Shown piece after piece: positions 56,277 to 64,000 of a stretch of 64,000 bases of DNA (the stretch's first letter is position 1; each line of letters starts with the position of its first letter). Origin of the DNA: Candidatus Jettenia sp. AMX2 (lineage in GTDB: Bacteria > Planctomycetota > Brocadiia > Brocadiales > Brocadiaceae); the NCBI GenBank assembly GCA_030583665.1, contig CP129469.1:1178001-1242000 (forward strand), given 5' to 3'. The position numbers and the translations under genes are program-made. The notes beneath the pieces are model-generated. The model worked only from the letters and a program-made list of their open reading frames with translations, was not told where the DNA came from and ran no database searches.

Positions 56277-56636
56277 ATGTTGATAAAGCCCTTACAAAAA
56301 TGTGAAGAGATTGTAGCCGGAGATAAAGTCATTATCCGGGAGATATTGCATCCGGTGAAAGAAAGCCTGAAACTTCGTTACAGCCTGGCACATGGGACAA
56401 TCAGACCCGGAGAGTCTTCGCAGCGTCATAAACTGGTAAACTCGGAGGTATATTATATTCTGGACGGTGAGGGGATAATGTTTATCGATAACGAATCCGA
56501 AAAGGTTTATCCCAATCAAACAATATACGTTCCTCCCCATGCGGTGCAATTTATCAGAAATGCAGGACATCGTGACCTGCAATTCCTTTGTATTGTAGAT
56601 CCTGCCTGGCGGCCGGAAGACGAAGAATTGGTTTAA
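56277..56636 (+). CDS. single-domain cupin protein
   Basis: A 119-residue beta-barrel cupin. Motif 1 is RPGESSQRHKLVNSEVYYIL with metal-type His and Glu, and motif 2 is PNQTIYVPPHAVQFIRNAG. The first motif has one His where two are usual (QRH rather than HxH), so metal binding may be altered. Such small cupins often act as sugar or phosphosugar isomerases or as sensor domains. Substrate unknown. It follows pdxA by 6 bp. Confidence 0.85.
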   Translation: MLIKPLQKCEEIVAGDKVIIREILHPVKESLKLRYSLAHGTIRPGESSQRHKLVNSEVYYILDGEGIMFIDNESEKVYPNQTIYVPPHAVQFIRNAGHRDLQFLCIVDPAWRPEDEELV

Positions 56637-56838
56637 AGTTCCGCAGAAACGGTAAGAATTTCATTTTAATTTTAGCGGCCTTACCCTTACTCCGCGCATG
56701 AATCAAACGGAGGGATTTGTCCGTGTCCTCATGTAGGGTGGGCAATGCCCACCAAAAAAATAAATAATGTAAATAACCGAATGCTGTGTGGCAGGTGATG
56801 CCTACTTACGGACTTTATACACACAGATTACTCGGTAG

Positions 56839-57015
56839 GGTGGGCATTGCCCACCAAAAAACTGATACAAATTTATCCGTACTACAATCCATCAACAACT
56901 TGTTTTTTATGTTCGTTTTTCATAATACATAACCGTAAGGTAAAGGCAATGACCAGATAAGGCTTACGTAAAGTTTTTGGCATTGAGTTTTTGTCATTTG
57001 AAATTGTTTCGTATT
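56839..57015 (+). repeat. dispersed repeat family C, copy 2
   Basis: Matches 36380-36555 from GGTGGGC...GCCCACC through ATACATAACCGTAAGG, AGATAAGGCTTACGTAAAG and CATTTGAAATTGTTTCGTAT, with small indels between the blocks. Confidence 0.8.
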
Positions 57016-57048
57016 TCGATATTCGTATTTCGAATTTGGTTGCGCCAA

Positions 57049-57210
57049 GCCCGAAGGACTGACATGATTATAGTAAATAAACAACCAAAAACCAACAACC
57101 CCGAAGGGGTGGCATGATGGTAATATGATCGTGGGTTTCCTATGTCACCCCTTCGGGGTTAGAAATCTTTTGTATGACTTTTGCTATAATCATGACATCC
57201 CTTCGGGATT
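57049..57210 (+). repeat. dispersed repeat family B, copy 2
   Basis: Same order of palindromes as 24739-24922: a leading CCGAAGG block, AACCCCGAAGGGGTGGCAT, TGTCACCCCTTCGGGGTT, and TATAATCATGACATCCCTTC ending CGGGATT. Confidence 0.8.
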
Positions 57211-57318
57211 AGAAAACAAAAAATAAATCGTAATAGTTCATCGCAAAAGCGCAAAGAATGCATTTGAAATTGTTTCGTATTTCGAATTTGGTTGCGGCCA
57301 AAGGCCGCGCTGTGTTCA

Positions 57319-57485
57319 TGTATAGGATTTCAAACTGTTAATTCCTCCCCCCTGTCTGCGTGCTGTCGCACAGCACAGGCAGGGTGGTTAGGTGGAGGTG
57401 AAAGGAACAATCTGTGATCACCCTCCCTTAATCCCTCCCGTCAAGGGAGGGAAAATGTGTTTTTTTAGTCGCCGAAGGCCTAATT
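57319..57485 (+). repeat. dispersed repeat family A, copy 3
   Basis: Same orientation as copy 1 (24547-24720), including GAAAGGAACAATCTGTGATC and GTCGCCGAAGGCCTAATT. Its right end lies 8 bp before the rsmA ATG, so the translation initiation region of rsmA is partly repeat sequence. Confidence 0.85.
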
Positions 57486-57493
57486 TACGAACA

Positions 57494-58423
57494 ATGTCAT
57501 CAGAACAGAAAAGCGTTATTCCACATACACCCTCCATCCTGAAGCAAATTTTCAACAGCCGCGGGATTATCCTAAGCAAAAGATTCGGACAAAATTTTCT
57601 CGTGGATCAAAATACGTTATTATCTATTCCCGAGATTGGTGACCTGAAGGAAGACGATGTCGTTTTGGAAATCGGAACAGGAACAGGTGGATTGACCCGA
57701 TTATTAGCGGAAAGGGCCCGGTATGTATTTACGGTAGAAGTGGATAAGAAACTCTTTGAATTATCATCCGATATACTCAGGTTCTATAAGAATATTACTC
57801 TTATAAATGCTGATATCTTAAAGACAAAGCATACATTAAACCGGGAAGTTCTCTCCATCGTGGAAAACTGGTTAAGAGAACATAATCAGGACAGCATAAA
57901 AGTAATCTCCAATTTACCCTATAACATCAGCACGCCGGTGATTATTAATCTTTTAGAGAGTAATTTGCCAATCAAATTAATGATACTCATGCTTCAAAGA
58001 GAGATTACCGAACGTATGGTGGCTATACCCGGTACAAGGGAATATGGAATACTGTCTGTTATTGTTCAACTGTTTTCAGATACAGAGATCATAAAGACCC
58101 TTCCCCCGGAAGTGTTCTGGCCCAGGCCCGAGGTACATTCGGCTATTGTCTGGATACATGTTAACAAAGAAAAATATGCAGGCAGGATATCAAATTATCC
58201 GTTCTTCAGGAAGATACTGTATGCCATTTTTACCTCCAGGCGGAAGACATTGATCAACAGCCTTGAACAATTAAAATTGCCAGGGACATCAAGGGAACAG
58301 ATAAAAAAACTCATGAAGGATATGAATCTCGAAGAGAAGATACGGGGAGAGATGTTAAAACTTGAAGAATTCATAGTTCTTTCTGAAACGATTTATAAGA
58401 TGATAAAACAGGATTCACCATAG
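57494..58423 (+). CDS. rsmA: 16S rRNA dimethyladenosine transferase
   Basis: A 309-residue SAM-dependent enzyme (KsgA) that dimethylates two adjacent adenosines near the 3' end of 16S rRNA. Landmarks are SKRFGQNFLVDQNTL, the SAM-binding VLEIGTGTGGLTRLLAERA, motif IV ISNLPYNISTPV, and a C-terminal FTSRRKTLINSLEQL. The frame extends back to 57392, but those 34 codons are repeat family A, so the ATG at 57494 is chosen. No good ribosome-binding site precedes it. Confidence 0.93.
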   Translation: MSSEQKSVIPHTPSILKQIFNSRGIILSKRFGQNFLVDQNTLLSIPEIGDLKEDDVVLEIGTGTGGLTRLLAERARYVFTVEVDKKLFELSSDILRFYKNITLINADILKTKHTLNREVLSIVENWLREHNQDSIKVISNLPYNISTPVIINLLESNLPIKLMILMLQREITERMVAIPGTREYGILSVIVQLFSDTEIIKTLPPEVFWPRPEVHSAIVWIHVNKEKYAGRISNYPFFRKILYAIFTSRRKTLINSLEQLKLPGTSREQIKKLMKDMNLEEKIRGEMLKLEEFIVLSETIYKMIKQDSP

Positions 58424-58574
58424 TATCTTTCCAAAATAGTTTTGACATGTTTTAAAATCAATAGTTTTGTCCAATTAAATAACATGAAAATTCCTATACA
58501 AATAAATTATGTCTTTCTTCGTGAGACTGTTTTATCACTGGGAAATGTTCACCATTAAAGCATATCAAGAATAA

Positions 58575-58655
58575 CACGAACCGTATATGACGGGAGACTG
58601 TTCCGTACGGTTGTGTGAGAGGCTTGGGGTACGAAACTCCCCTTGCCTACTTGTT
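58575..58655 (+). ncRNA. group II intron 3' tail (domains V and VI), intron otherwise missing
   Basis: 58578-58613 can fold as a domain V hairpin: GAACCGTA pairs with TACGGTT, an inner ACGG/CTGT stem is capped by a GAGA (GNRA-type) loop, and a short bulge lies in the right arm. 58614-58655 resembles domain VI: GAGAGGCTTGGGG, a loop, CTCCCCTTGCCTACTTG, with the unpaired A near the end. The catalytic triad position reads AAC instead of AGC, and no reverse transcriptase or upstream domains are seen in the preceding 150 bp. It looks like a degenerate relic. Confidence 0.6.
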
Positions 58656-58686
58656 TTAACCGGCGCACAGTAAAAAAGGAGGAAAT

Positions 58687-60318
58687 ATGGGCAACCAAAT
58701 ACTTCATATTGTTCCGAAGTTATGGCTACATTGTATGAAAGGGGTTTTCTTCTTACTCTTTGCATATATAGCGATCATTTCACAGACGGGTTGCGCAACG
58801 ACAGAACAGACTGTGCCGGCAAAGGTGTCTATTGACGGTAAGGATTGGAATGGTCACCAGGCTGCTATTGAGAAACCGAATGACCAACCCGTACTGTCAA
58901 GGGTTCCGGGAGAAGATATTTCTGCGGCCGTCAGTCTGGCTGACGTTAGAAAATTAACGGATCAGACAATACTGAAAAAGATCGCCCTGGAGGACGAGTG
59001 CGAATATATTCGGTTGGCTGCAGCCGCACGGCTTGATGCCCTGTCTGCCTCTGCAGTAAGAATTAGGGGGATTTCCAGATCGGATATAAGGAAAGGTTAC
59101 GCAATTCTTAAAATGAAACCGGTTGAGGGAAAACAGGATATTGATGCGTTAATCGAACATGTTCGTGGTGCCAAAATGGTATTGCTTGGAGAAGGGTCAC
59201 ACGGAACGGTAGAATATTATCAATGGCGTGCAGAGATTTCACGAAGGCTGGTGAAAGATCACGGATTTAATTTTATTGTTGTTGAAGGGGACTGGCCTTC
59301 CCTTTACCAGGTCAACCGTTATGTGAAAGGTAATATCGACCGGTCAGATTTTCATACAGTTCTGGCCGGTCTTGATCGCTGGCCACCCTGGATGTGGAAA
59401 AATTCGGTAATTGCCGATCTGATGGAGTGGCTGAGGCATTACAACGAAACGGAAAACCGGCCGGTTGGTTTTTATGGAATGGATGTTTACGGAATATCCC
59501 GCTCATATGATCAGGTACTGGAAACAATTGAACGTGAGTTTCCGGAGTATTATCAAAAGGTAAGTGGATTATATGAGTGTCTGCAGTGGTTTAAGGATGA
59601 CATGCAAAGTTACGCCAGAGCGGTTGCGAACCGTACCGCTCATTGTGAAAAAGCAGTAAACCGGGCGTACGATTTTATTGCCGGAAATATCTTGCCTGTG
59701 ATTGATTCAGAACAAGCATTGAATTTACAGCAAAATGCAGCGGTACTGGTTTACGGGGAGAGACATTACCGGGCTATGGTTGATCCGAGAATGGACAGTT
59801 GGAATGAACGGGTGAAGTTTATGCATCAGGTGGTGACGCATTTACTTGACTATTATGGGGAGGGTGCACGCGGGATTATCTGGGCGCATAATACACACAT
59901 TGGAGATGCCCGTGCGACAAATATGGCACGGCAAGGTAATATCAATATTGGACAGATCCTCCGTGAATCCCTGGGTGAGCAGCAAGTAAGATTGGTCGGT
60001 TTTGGTTCTGCAACCGGCACGGTAAAAGCCGGACGCTCATGGGGAGCGCCGGGTGAGGTCATGAGCATACCAACGCCGGTTAAAAAGAGTTATGAGTACG
60101 TATTTAGCCAGCTACCTTATGAAATCATGATGTTTTTGTTTGACGATACCAATCGTCACGGACCACTGATGGAGCCGCTGGGGCACCGGGCAATTGGTGT
60201 TTTATACCATGCCGAACGGGAGCATCTGGGTAATTTTGTTCCTAGCGTTTTACCCTTGCGGTATGATGCCTTTGTCTTTTTTCAGAAAACCAGTGCCCTT
60301 CGGGAATTGAGATTTTAA
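58687..60318 (+). CDS. erythromycin-esterase-like lipoprotein
   Basis: A 543-residue exported protein. The ATG at 58687 has AGGAGG upstream. A signal segment leads to lipobox SQTGC (Cys about residue 36). After a short helical region (residues 75-120, EDECEYIRLAAAARLDALSA, perhaps a HEAT-like unit) comes an erythromycin esterase-family domain: VLLGEGSHGTVEYYQWRAEI, VVEGDWPSLYQVNRYV, VGFYGMDVYGI, and GIIWAHNTHIGDAR. The His and Glu residues of the EreA/EreB active site appear conserved. Most family members are not antibiotic esterases, so substrate is unknown and a membrane-anchored hydrolase is the safe call. Confidence 0.85.
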   Translation: MGNQILHIVPKLWLHCMKGVFFLLFAYIAIISQTGCATTEQTVPAKVSIDGKDWNGHQAAIEKPNDQPVLSRVPGEDISAAVSLADVRKLTDQTILKKIALEDECEYIRLAAAARLDALSASAVRIRGISRSDIRKGYAILKMKPVEGKQDIDALIEHVRGAKMVLLGEGSHGTVEYYQWRAEISRRLVKDHGFNFIVVEGDWPSLYQVNRYVKGNIDRSDFHTVLAGLDRWPPWMWKNSVIADLMEWLRHYNETENRPVGFYGMDVYGISRSYDQVLETIEREFPEYYQKVSGLYECLQWFKDDMQSYARAVANRTAHCEKAVNRAYDFIAGNILPVIDSEQALNLQQNAAVLVYGERHYRAMVDPRMDSWNERVKFMHQVVTHLLDYYGEGARGIIWAHNTHIGDARATNMARQGNINIGQILRESLGEQQVRLVGFGSATGTVKAGRSWGAPGEVMSIPTPVKKSYEYVFSQLPYEIMMFLFDDTNRHGPLMEPLGHRAIGVLYHAEREHLGNFVPSVLPLRYDAFVFFQKTSALRELRF

Positions 60319-60431
60319 CAGAGAATTTAGAGATAGTGGAAAATCTGAAAAATGAATTATTTTTTCATGGATAGACAGAATTGTTCCCGGAGGGGAGGTA
60401 ACGTACTACTTTTTAAATGCTTGATAATCTG

Positions 60432-60460
60432 TTGCTAAAATGCATTATTTTTACTATACT
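60432..60460 (+). promoter_or_regulatory. candidate promoter for the MNT/HEPN pair
   Basis: TTGCTA at 60432-60437, a 17-bp spacer and TATACT at 60455-60460, about 45-55 bp before the first start codon. Confidence 0.4.
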
Positions 60461-60503
60461 TCACTTCCTGCAAACCGACTAAATAATCTTTCCACAAAAA
60501 TAA

Positions 60504-60857
60504 GTGAATGTTTTAATGAAACTGGATGTTATCAAAGGGATTTATAAAAAGAAATCAGAAGAAAACGAGAAAAAGCGATTAAAAGCACTAAATGATGTTT
60601 TGGAAGCGCTCCGTAAGTTAAGGGAAGAGATTTTTTTTGAAGATGCCTATCTCTTTGGTTCTGTTACACGGCCATATAGCTTTGGAGAACATTCGGATAT
60701 TGATATTGCTTTTCAGGGCCTGTATGATGATAAATTATTTTACGCAACAGGTTTTTTGAGCTCTTCCGTGGAAAGGGATGTAAATGTTGTGAAATTAGAG
60801 AGTATACATTTTAAAGAAAATATTTTAAAAAACGGGATTAGATGGAAGAGAAATTAA
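60504..60857 (+). CDS. MNT-type nucleotidyltransferase (putative antitoxin)
   Basis: A 117-residue minimal nucleotidyltransferase. The active site is FGSVTRPYSFGEHSDIDIAF, with Gly52-Ser53 and metal-binding Asp65 and Asp67. An N-terminal basic helix region (residues 10-45) precedes it. It starts with GTG at 60504 or ATG at 60516. The ribosome-binding site is weak in both cases. It overlaps the HEPN gene by 16 bp, the usual order for MntA/HepT-type toxin-antitoxin modules in which the nucleotidyltransferase modifies and silences the HEPN toxin. Confidence 0.85.
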   Translation: MNVLMKLDVIKGIYKKKSEENEKKRLKALNDVLEALRKLREEIFFEDAYLFGSVTRPYSFGEHSDIDIAFQGLYDDKLFYATGFLSSSVERDVNVVKLESIHFKENILKNGIRWKRN

Positions 60858-61318
60858 CTGTCTATATTGCAGAAATCGATGCCCAATGGGAAGAAATACA
60901 GAAAATATACTCATCTATTGAGAAAAAGAGCGGTTTCCTTAGAGAGGATTTGGGAAATGAGGATTTAACAAATAGTCTGGCATATAAAATTCATAATTTA
61001 TATTCCGCTTATGAAGACCTTTTTAAATTAACGGCTCATTTTTTTGAAAATCAAATAAATGATTTTTCCGGGTATCATGTTAGTCTCCTGAAAAGGATGA
61101 AAATCGTGATAGAAGGGATGAGGCCGCGCTTTTTGTCTGACGAATCCTTTGCTATTCTGGATGAACTAAGGGGATTCAGGCATGTATTCAGACATGCGTA
61201 TGGTTATGCACTTGATGCAGAAAGGGTGTTATTAACAGCAAAAAAGTCTTTGCAGCTCGAGGAGCTATTTTTAAAGGATTTTATTCAGTTCAGGGAAAAA
61301 CTTAAAAAGGCTACATAG
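60842..61318 (+). CDS. HEPN-domain protein (putative HepT-like RNase toxin)
   Basis: A 158-residue all-helical protein. The HEPN catalytic signature R-x4-H appears as RHVFRHAYGY (Arg113, His118) in FRHVFRHAY, a form typical of HepT-like proteins paired with MNT nucleotidyltransferases. The LAYKIHNLYSAYEDLFKL helix is also typical. The predicted activity is metal-independent RNA cleavage, for example of tRNA, when the partner is lost. It overlaps the upstream gene by 16 bp, so translation is coupled. Both catalytic residues are present. Confidence 0.85.
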   Translation: MEEKLTVYIAEIDAQWEEIQKIYSSIEKKSGFLREDLGNEDLTNSLAYKIHNLYSAYEDLFKLTAHFFENQINDFSGYHVSLLKRMKIVIEGMRPRFLSDESFAILDELRGFRHVFRHAYGYALDAERVLLTAKKSLQLEELFLKDFIQFREKLKKAT

Positions 61319-61329
61319 TATTTTATATC

Positions 61330-61559
61330 GTCAAAAGCATCTGGTTATCAGGAAAATCAATTAAAAAAGCACCTGCGAAAGAAATTATAGCATACGTAAA
61401 GCGAACATTTGGAGTTGTCTATACTCCAGAGGGCAGGTACATACCTTCAAGAGATTGCATTTTACCTACAAAAAGACGACTGCGGTTCCCTCTAAGGCTG
61501 ATCCTGAAAAACAAAAGGAATTTATTGAAAAATCAGAAACGTTCCTGCGAAGGGGCAAA
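61330..61559 (+). pseudogene. IS630-family transposase relic
   Basis: Decayed transposase sequence in two frames: SGYQENQLKKHL and then EIIAYVKRTFGVVYTPEG (about 61335-61430), followed by QVHTFKRLHFTYKKTTAVP and SKADPEKQKEFIEKSETFL (61434-61550). These are the winged-helix and linker blocks of IS630 transposases. Parts between them are missing, stops occur, and there is no catalytic DDE domain. The relic runs directly into the start of the sugar dehydrogenase gene and creates a false N-terminal extension of it. Confidence 0.7.
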
Positions 61560-62726
61560 ATGAAAAGGGTAGCGATTATATTCATTATTACATTGTTTGT
61601 TTATCTTAACGCATGTAATGGGACAAACCGGTTACAAAATACCGGTATCATAGTCGGTGAAGTACCGCAGGGTGTTGAGGATGTTTTTCTCCCCCGGCCT
61701 GATGGTGTCACCGTTGTATCCTGGGTCGAGGGCCTTGAAATACCCTGGCAGCTTGTGTTTTTGCCGGACGGAAACAAGGCGCTTGTTACCGAACGGCCCG
61801 GACGCATACGTCTTATTGAGAACAACACGCTCCGTAACGAACCATACATGGTAATCAGGAACGTCGGGCATATCGGTGAAGGAGGATTGATGGGGCTTGC
61901 ACTTCATCCCGATTTTCCCGATGTGCCGTATCTCTATACAATGTATACCTATCGTGAAGGGGAAAAAATCTACAACCGGGTTTCGCGTTTGATTCATCGC
62001 GGTGATTATGGTGAATATGACTGTGTGATTTTAGACCGGATTCCCGGTCATAGCGTCCATAATGGTGGACGTATCCGGTTCGGCCCTGACAGAATGCTCT
62101 ATATTACGACCGGGGATATCTGGCAAGCGCATAGAGCGCAAGACGTAAACAACCTCGGCGGTAAAATCCTGCGTTTGACACCGGATGGAGACATTCCGGA
62201 TGACAATCCGTTTCCGGATTCACCGGTATATTCACTTGGACACCGTAATCCACAGGGGCTTGCCTGGCACCCGGAAACCGGTCATTTATTCATATCGGAT
62301 CACGGGCCATCGGGTGAATTCGGACTCAGGGGTAGGGATATGATTAAAGTCATCCAGCCGGGCGGCAACTATGGCTGGCCGGAAACGGTCGGATATATCG
62401 AAAAGAACAAATACCTTAATCCGCTCGTAATGTGGGTTCACGCGGTTCCGCCATCCGGCGTAGAATTTTATAACGGAGACCTCTTTATTGCAACCTTGCG
62501 GAGTCAGGCACTTATCCGTATTCAAACCGGGCATCAGGGAGAATATAAATACGAAGTGAAGAAGATCGAACGGTGGTTTGCTACAGATGAGTTCAGGGGT
62601 ACTTACGGAAGGCTTCGCGATGTTGTGGCAGGGCCCGGCGGACAACTCTACATTCTTACGAATAACCGTGACGGACGAGGCAGTCCCAGACCGGGTGATG
62701 ATAAAATATTGAGGGTGTCGTTTTGA
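61560..62726 (+). CDS. PQQ-dependent sugar dehydrogenase-like lipoprotein
   Basis: A 388-residue six-bladed propeller of the soluble glucose/sorbosone dehydrogenase family. Landmarks are IPWQLVFLPDGNKALVTERP, the catalytic-His region GLMGLALHPDF, GHSVHNGGRIRFGPDRMLYI, GHRNPQGLAWHPETGHLFIS, NYGWPETVGY and GQLYILTNNRDGRG. Residues 1-20 are a lipoprotein signal (LFVYLNACNG). The ATG at 61560 has GAAGGGG upstream. The longer frame from 61455 is derived from an IS630 relic and is rejected. It probably oxidises aldoses in the periplasm; the electron acceptor is unknown. The next gene overlaps by one reading frame but starts 17 bp later. Confidence 0.9.
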   Translation: MKRVAIIFIITLFVYLNACNGTNRLQNTGIIVGEVPQGVEDVFLPRPDGVTVVSWVEGLEIPWQLVFLPDGNKALVTERPGRIRLIENNTLRNEPYMVIRNVGHIGEGGLMGLALHPDFPDVPYLYTMYTYREGEKIYNRVSRLIHRGDYGEYDCVILDRIPGHSVHNGGRIRFGPDRMLYITTGDIWQAHRAQDVNNLGGKILRLTPDGDIPDDNPFPDSPVYSLGHRNPQGLAWHPETGHLFISDHGPSGEFGLRGRDMIKVIQPGGNYGWPETVGYIEKNKYLNPLVMWVHAVPPSGVEFYNGDLFIATLRSQALIRIQTGHQGEYKYEVKKIERWFATDEFRGTYGRLRDVVAGPGGQLYILTNNRDGRGSPRPGDDKILRVSF

Positions 62727-62743
62727 TTGGGGAAGGTAAGCAA

Positions 62744-63463
62744 ATGAAAAAACTGATTATCCTGTTCATAGCTGTTACAAACCTTATATTGGTTGGGTGT
62801 GAAACCCTGAGCAAGCGAATTCCAACCGTTATTTCTGAAACCAACGGTCTCACAATTGAAGAAATTGTTATAGGATTGAAGGAAGCGCTTTATATTGGCG
62901 CAAAGAATTCTGTTTTATCGGCTTCTGCTGCAAATGGTTTCTATGGCAATCCTCAGATCTACGTTCCCTTTCCTCCGGAAGCCATAAAAGTGAAGCATAC
63001 GCTGGAACAAGCAGGATTCTCTCATCTTATAACGGATTTTGAGAAGTCACTGAACCGCGCAGCAGAAGAAGCTTCAGGGAAAGCCCTGCCAATATTCATG
63101 GATGCCATTACCGGCCTGACGATTACCGATGCCATTGGCATACTCCGGGGTCCGGACAATGCTGCCACTATGTATCTTAAATTAAAAACAGAAACAGATT
63201 TAAAAAAAGAGTTTATTCCAATAGTAAAAATAGCAATACAAACAACGGATGTTACCAGTTACTGGAATCCCATTGCATTAGCCTATAACAGGATAGCAAG
63301 ATTTACCGGTGGATCGCAGGTAAATCCAAACCTGGAAGAGTATATTACACAGAAATCACTTGACGGCTTGTTCCTACTCATGGAAAAAGAAGAAAAGGAG
63401 ATACGGCAGAATCCTGCATCACGGGTTACGGATATCCTCAGAAAGGTATTTTATACAAAATAA
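62744..63463 (+). CDS. DUF4197 lipoprotein
   Basis: A 239-residue exported protein with lipobox ILVGC (Cys about residue 19 from this start). The mature part reads LTIEEIVIGLKEALYIGAKN, IYVPFPPEAIKVKHTLEQAG, AITGLTITDAIGILRGPDNA, and ITQKSLDGLFLLMEKEEKEI, which is the DUF4197 pattern. Function unknown. The open frame starts at 62723 inside the preceding gene, but ATG 62744 with GGGGAAGG upstream gives a clean signal peptide. Confidence 0.9.
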   Translation: MKKLIILFIAVTNLILVGCETLSKRIPTVISETNGLTIEEIVIGLKEALYIGAKNSVLSASAANGFYGNPQIYVPFPPEAIKVKHTLEQAGFSHLITDFEKSLNRAAEEASGKALPIFMDAITGLTITDAIGILRGPDNAATMYLKLKTETDLKKEFIPIVKIAIQTTDVTSYWNPIALAYNRIARFTGGSQVNPNLEEYITQKSLDGLFLLMEKEEKEIRQNPASRVTDILRKVFYTK

Positions 63464-63611
63464 AAATAGAGAATACAGCATTCCTCGGTACTATCTTGAA
63501 TGATAAAGATTTTCAGTAGCCTAAAACCGGAAAACCTAATGAGTAATTTGATGCGAATCTGAAAGCCCGTGACAGGTTGCATACTTTGTGTTCTGAAATT
63601 TCCTTTGGTTT

Positions 63612-63998
63612 CTATTCAACCTCTTTAGCGGCATTTATCATGATGCTTGAGAGGAGTTTATATGCATCACCCCATGCCTCTTTTGCTTCCCTGGTAAAAT
63701 CAGAACCCAGGGTTTGTTCTAAGGTCCAGAGTAAGGCTTCGCCTACCGTGTCATAGTACTCTTCCTTTACCTCATAATTAACATGGCGTTTTCCAAGTTC
63801 CTGAAGCGTTGGTAACAGCTCTTCGGAATTGTCTAAGTTTTTTACGGCAAAATCAATCATTTGCATGAGCATCATTCCCTGTACTTTCAGGTCTTTTTTA
63901 AAAAGCGACTTTAATGAAGGCTTTAGTTCAAATAAACGATGATAAAATAGTTCTGCTACTTTGTCAGAAACCGGCTTAATCTTTGCAAATGTTTTCCG
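63612..63998 (-). CDS. globin-family protein (5' end outside window)
   Basis: 128 residues are visible. The frame stays open from the stop at 63612 to the window edge, so the ATG at 63875 is internal. The sequence follows the single-domain globin / flavohemoglobin globin fold: FAKIKPVSDKVAELFYHRLF with a Tyr at the B10-like position, SLKSLFKKDLKVQGMMLMQM, LLPTLQELGKRHVNYEVKEE with the proximal His, and VGEALLWTLEQTLGSDFTRE. No reductase domain follows, so it is a stand-alone globin, probably for NO or oxygen handling. Confidence 0.88.
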   Translation of the reverse strand, partial: RKTFAKIKPVSDKVAELFYHRLFELKPSLKSLFKKDLKVQGMMLMQMIDFAVKNLDNSEELLPTLQELGKRHVNYEVKEEYYDTVGEALLWTLEQTLGSDFTREAKEAWGDAYKLLSSIMINAAKEVE

Positions 63999-64000
63999 GA

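Larger units (their letters stand above)
56637..57493. other. repeat-rich intergenic region upstream of rsmA
   Basis: No gene. It holds, in order, GTAGGGTGGGC palindromes (56733-56753 and 56836-56855), family C copy 2 (56839-57015), family B copy 2 (57049-57210), a partial repeat of the ATTTGAAATTGTTTCGTAT end of family C (57264-57282), and family A copy 3 (57319-57485), which ends 8 bp before the rsmA start. Confidence 0.8.

Noticed and set aside
58424-58686. Complete group II intron or a retroelement upstream of the esterase-like gene
   Set aside because: Only domains V-VI are visible; no reverse transcriptase frame or 5' intron end in the available space.
61455-62726. 423-residue dehydrogenase frame
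   Set aside because: The first 35 residues are IS630 transposase sequence; the lipoprotein start at 61560 has its own ribosome-binding site.

Overview
The window reads as a piece of a moderately A+T-leaning Gram-negative-type bacterial chromosome, most likely an anammox-like planctomycete (Brocadiales). That is an inference, not a proof. It rests on the fused aroDE gene (known from planctomycetes, chlamydiae and plants), a hopanoid-linked HpnB glycosyltransferase, an Rnf gene set, several DUF-type lipoproteins, and many short palindromic intergenic repeats. No rRNA, tRNA or CRISPR array was recognised.

Layout. 1-3.6 kb: end of leuA, a frameshifted TIR-domain gene, then aroDE overlapping aroK. 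3.7-12.5 kb (minus): a small charged protein, a HAD-YvcK fusion, endonuclease V, scpB, rnfG-rnfD-rnfC, alaC and a parvulin-type chaperone. 12.6-20.7 kb: mobA, a coiled-coil/TPR protein, a dksA-like gene with lspA, ilvE, a LolD-type ATPase, a secreted subtilase and an RNase H. 21-24.3 kb: an amino-acid ABC transporter (binding protein fused to permease, plus ATPase) and mscL. 24.3-29.8 kb: a repeat island followed by a Trypco1 / trypsin-NACHT-HEAT conflict module and an overlapping phosphodiesterase. 29.8-35.5 kb: a secreted unknown, alpha-amylase, a DUF1264 protein, a divergent MurC-like ligase and speE. 35.5-45.2 kb: an alkyltransferase, an M50-like protein, hpnB, a YyaL/DUF255 protein, tex, and lipoproteins including three DUF3568 domains. 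45.4-58.4 kb: murQ, uvrC, cinA, proA, an FtsB-like gene, eno, psd, ribE, pdxA, a cupin and rsmA. 58.4-64 kb: a group II intron tail, an erythromycin-esterase-like lipoprotein, a MNT/HEPN toxin-antitoxin pair, an IS630 relic, a PQQ-type sugar dehydrogenase, a DUF4197 lipoprotein and a partial globin.

Most of the window is housekeeping, and those genes are intact. The conflict genes are different. The TIR gene carries one frameshift and the NACHT receptor carries two, each explained by a small deletion in a short nucleotide run. The NACHT receptor ends in six nearly identical 93-bp HEAT repeats, one of which has lost exactly 2 bp. This module, its tandem-repeat sensor and its possible on/off state are the most interesting content here.

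At least three families of dispersed intergenic repeats sit between genes. Several of them extend naive reading frames at the 5' ends of real genes (ribE, rsmA, the alkyltransferase), and an IS630 relic does the same to the sugar dehydrogenase. Starts have been corrected where a ribosome-binding site or homology decides. Two genes (murC-like and psd) have strong promoter matches so close to the start codon that leaderless transcripts are likely.
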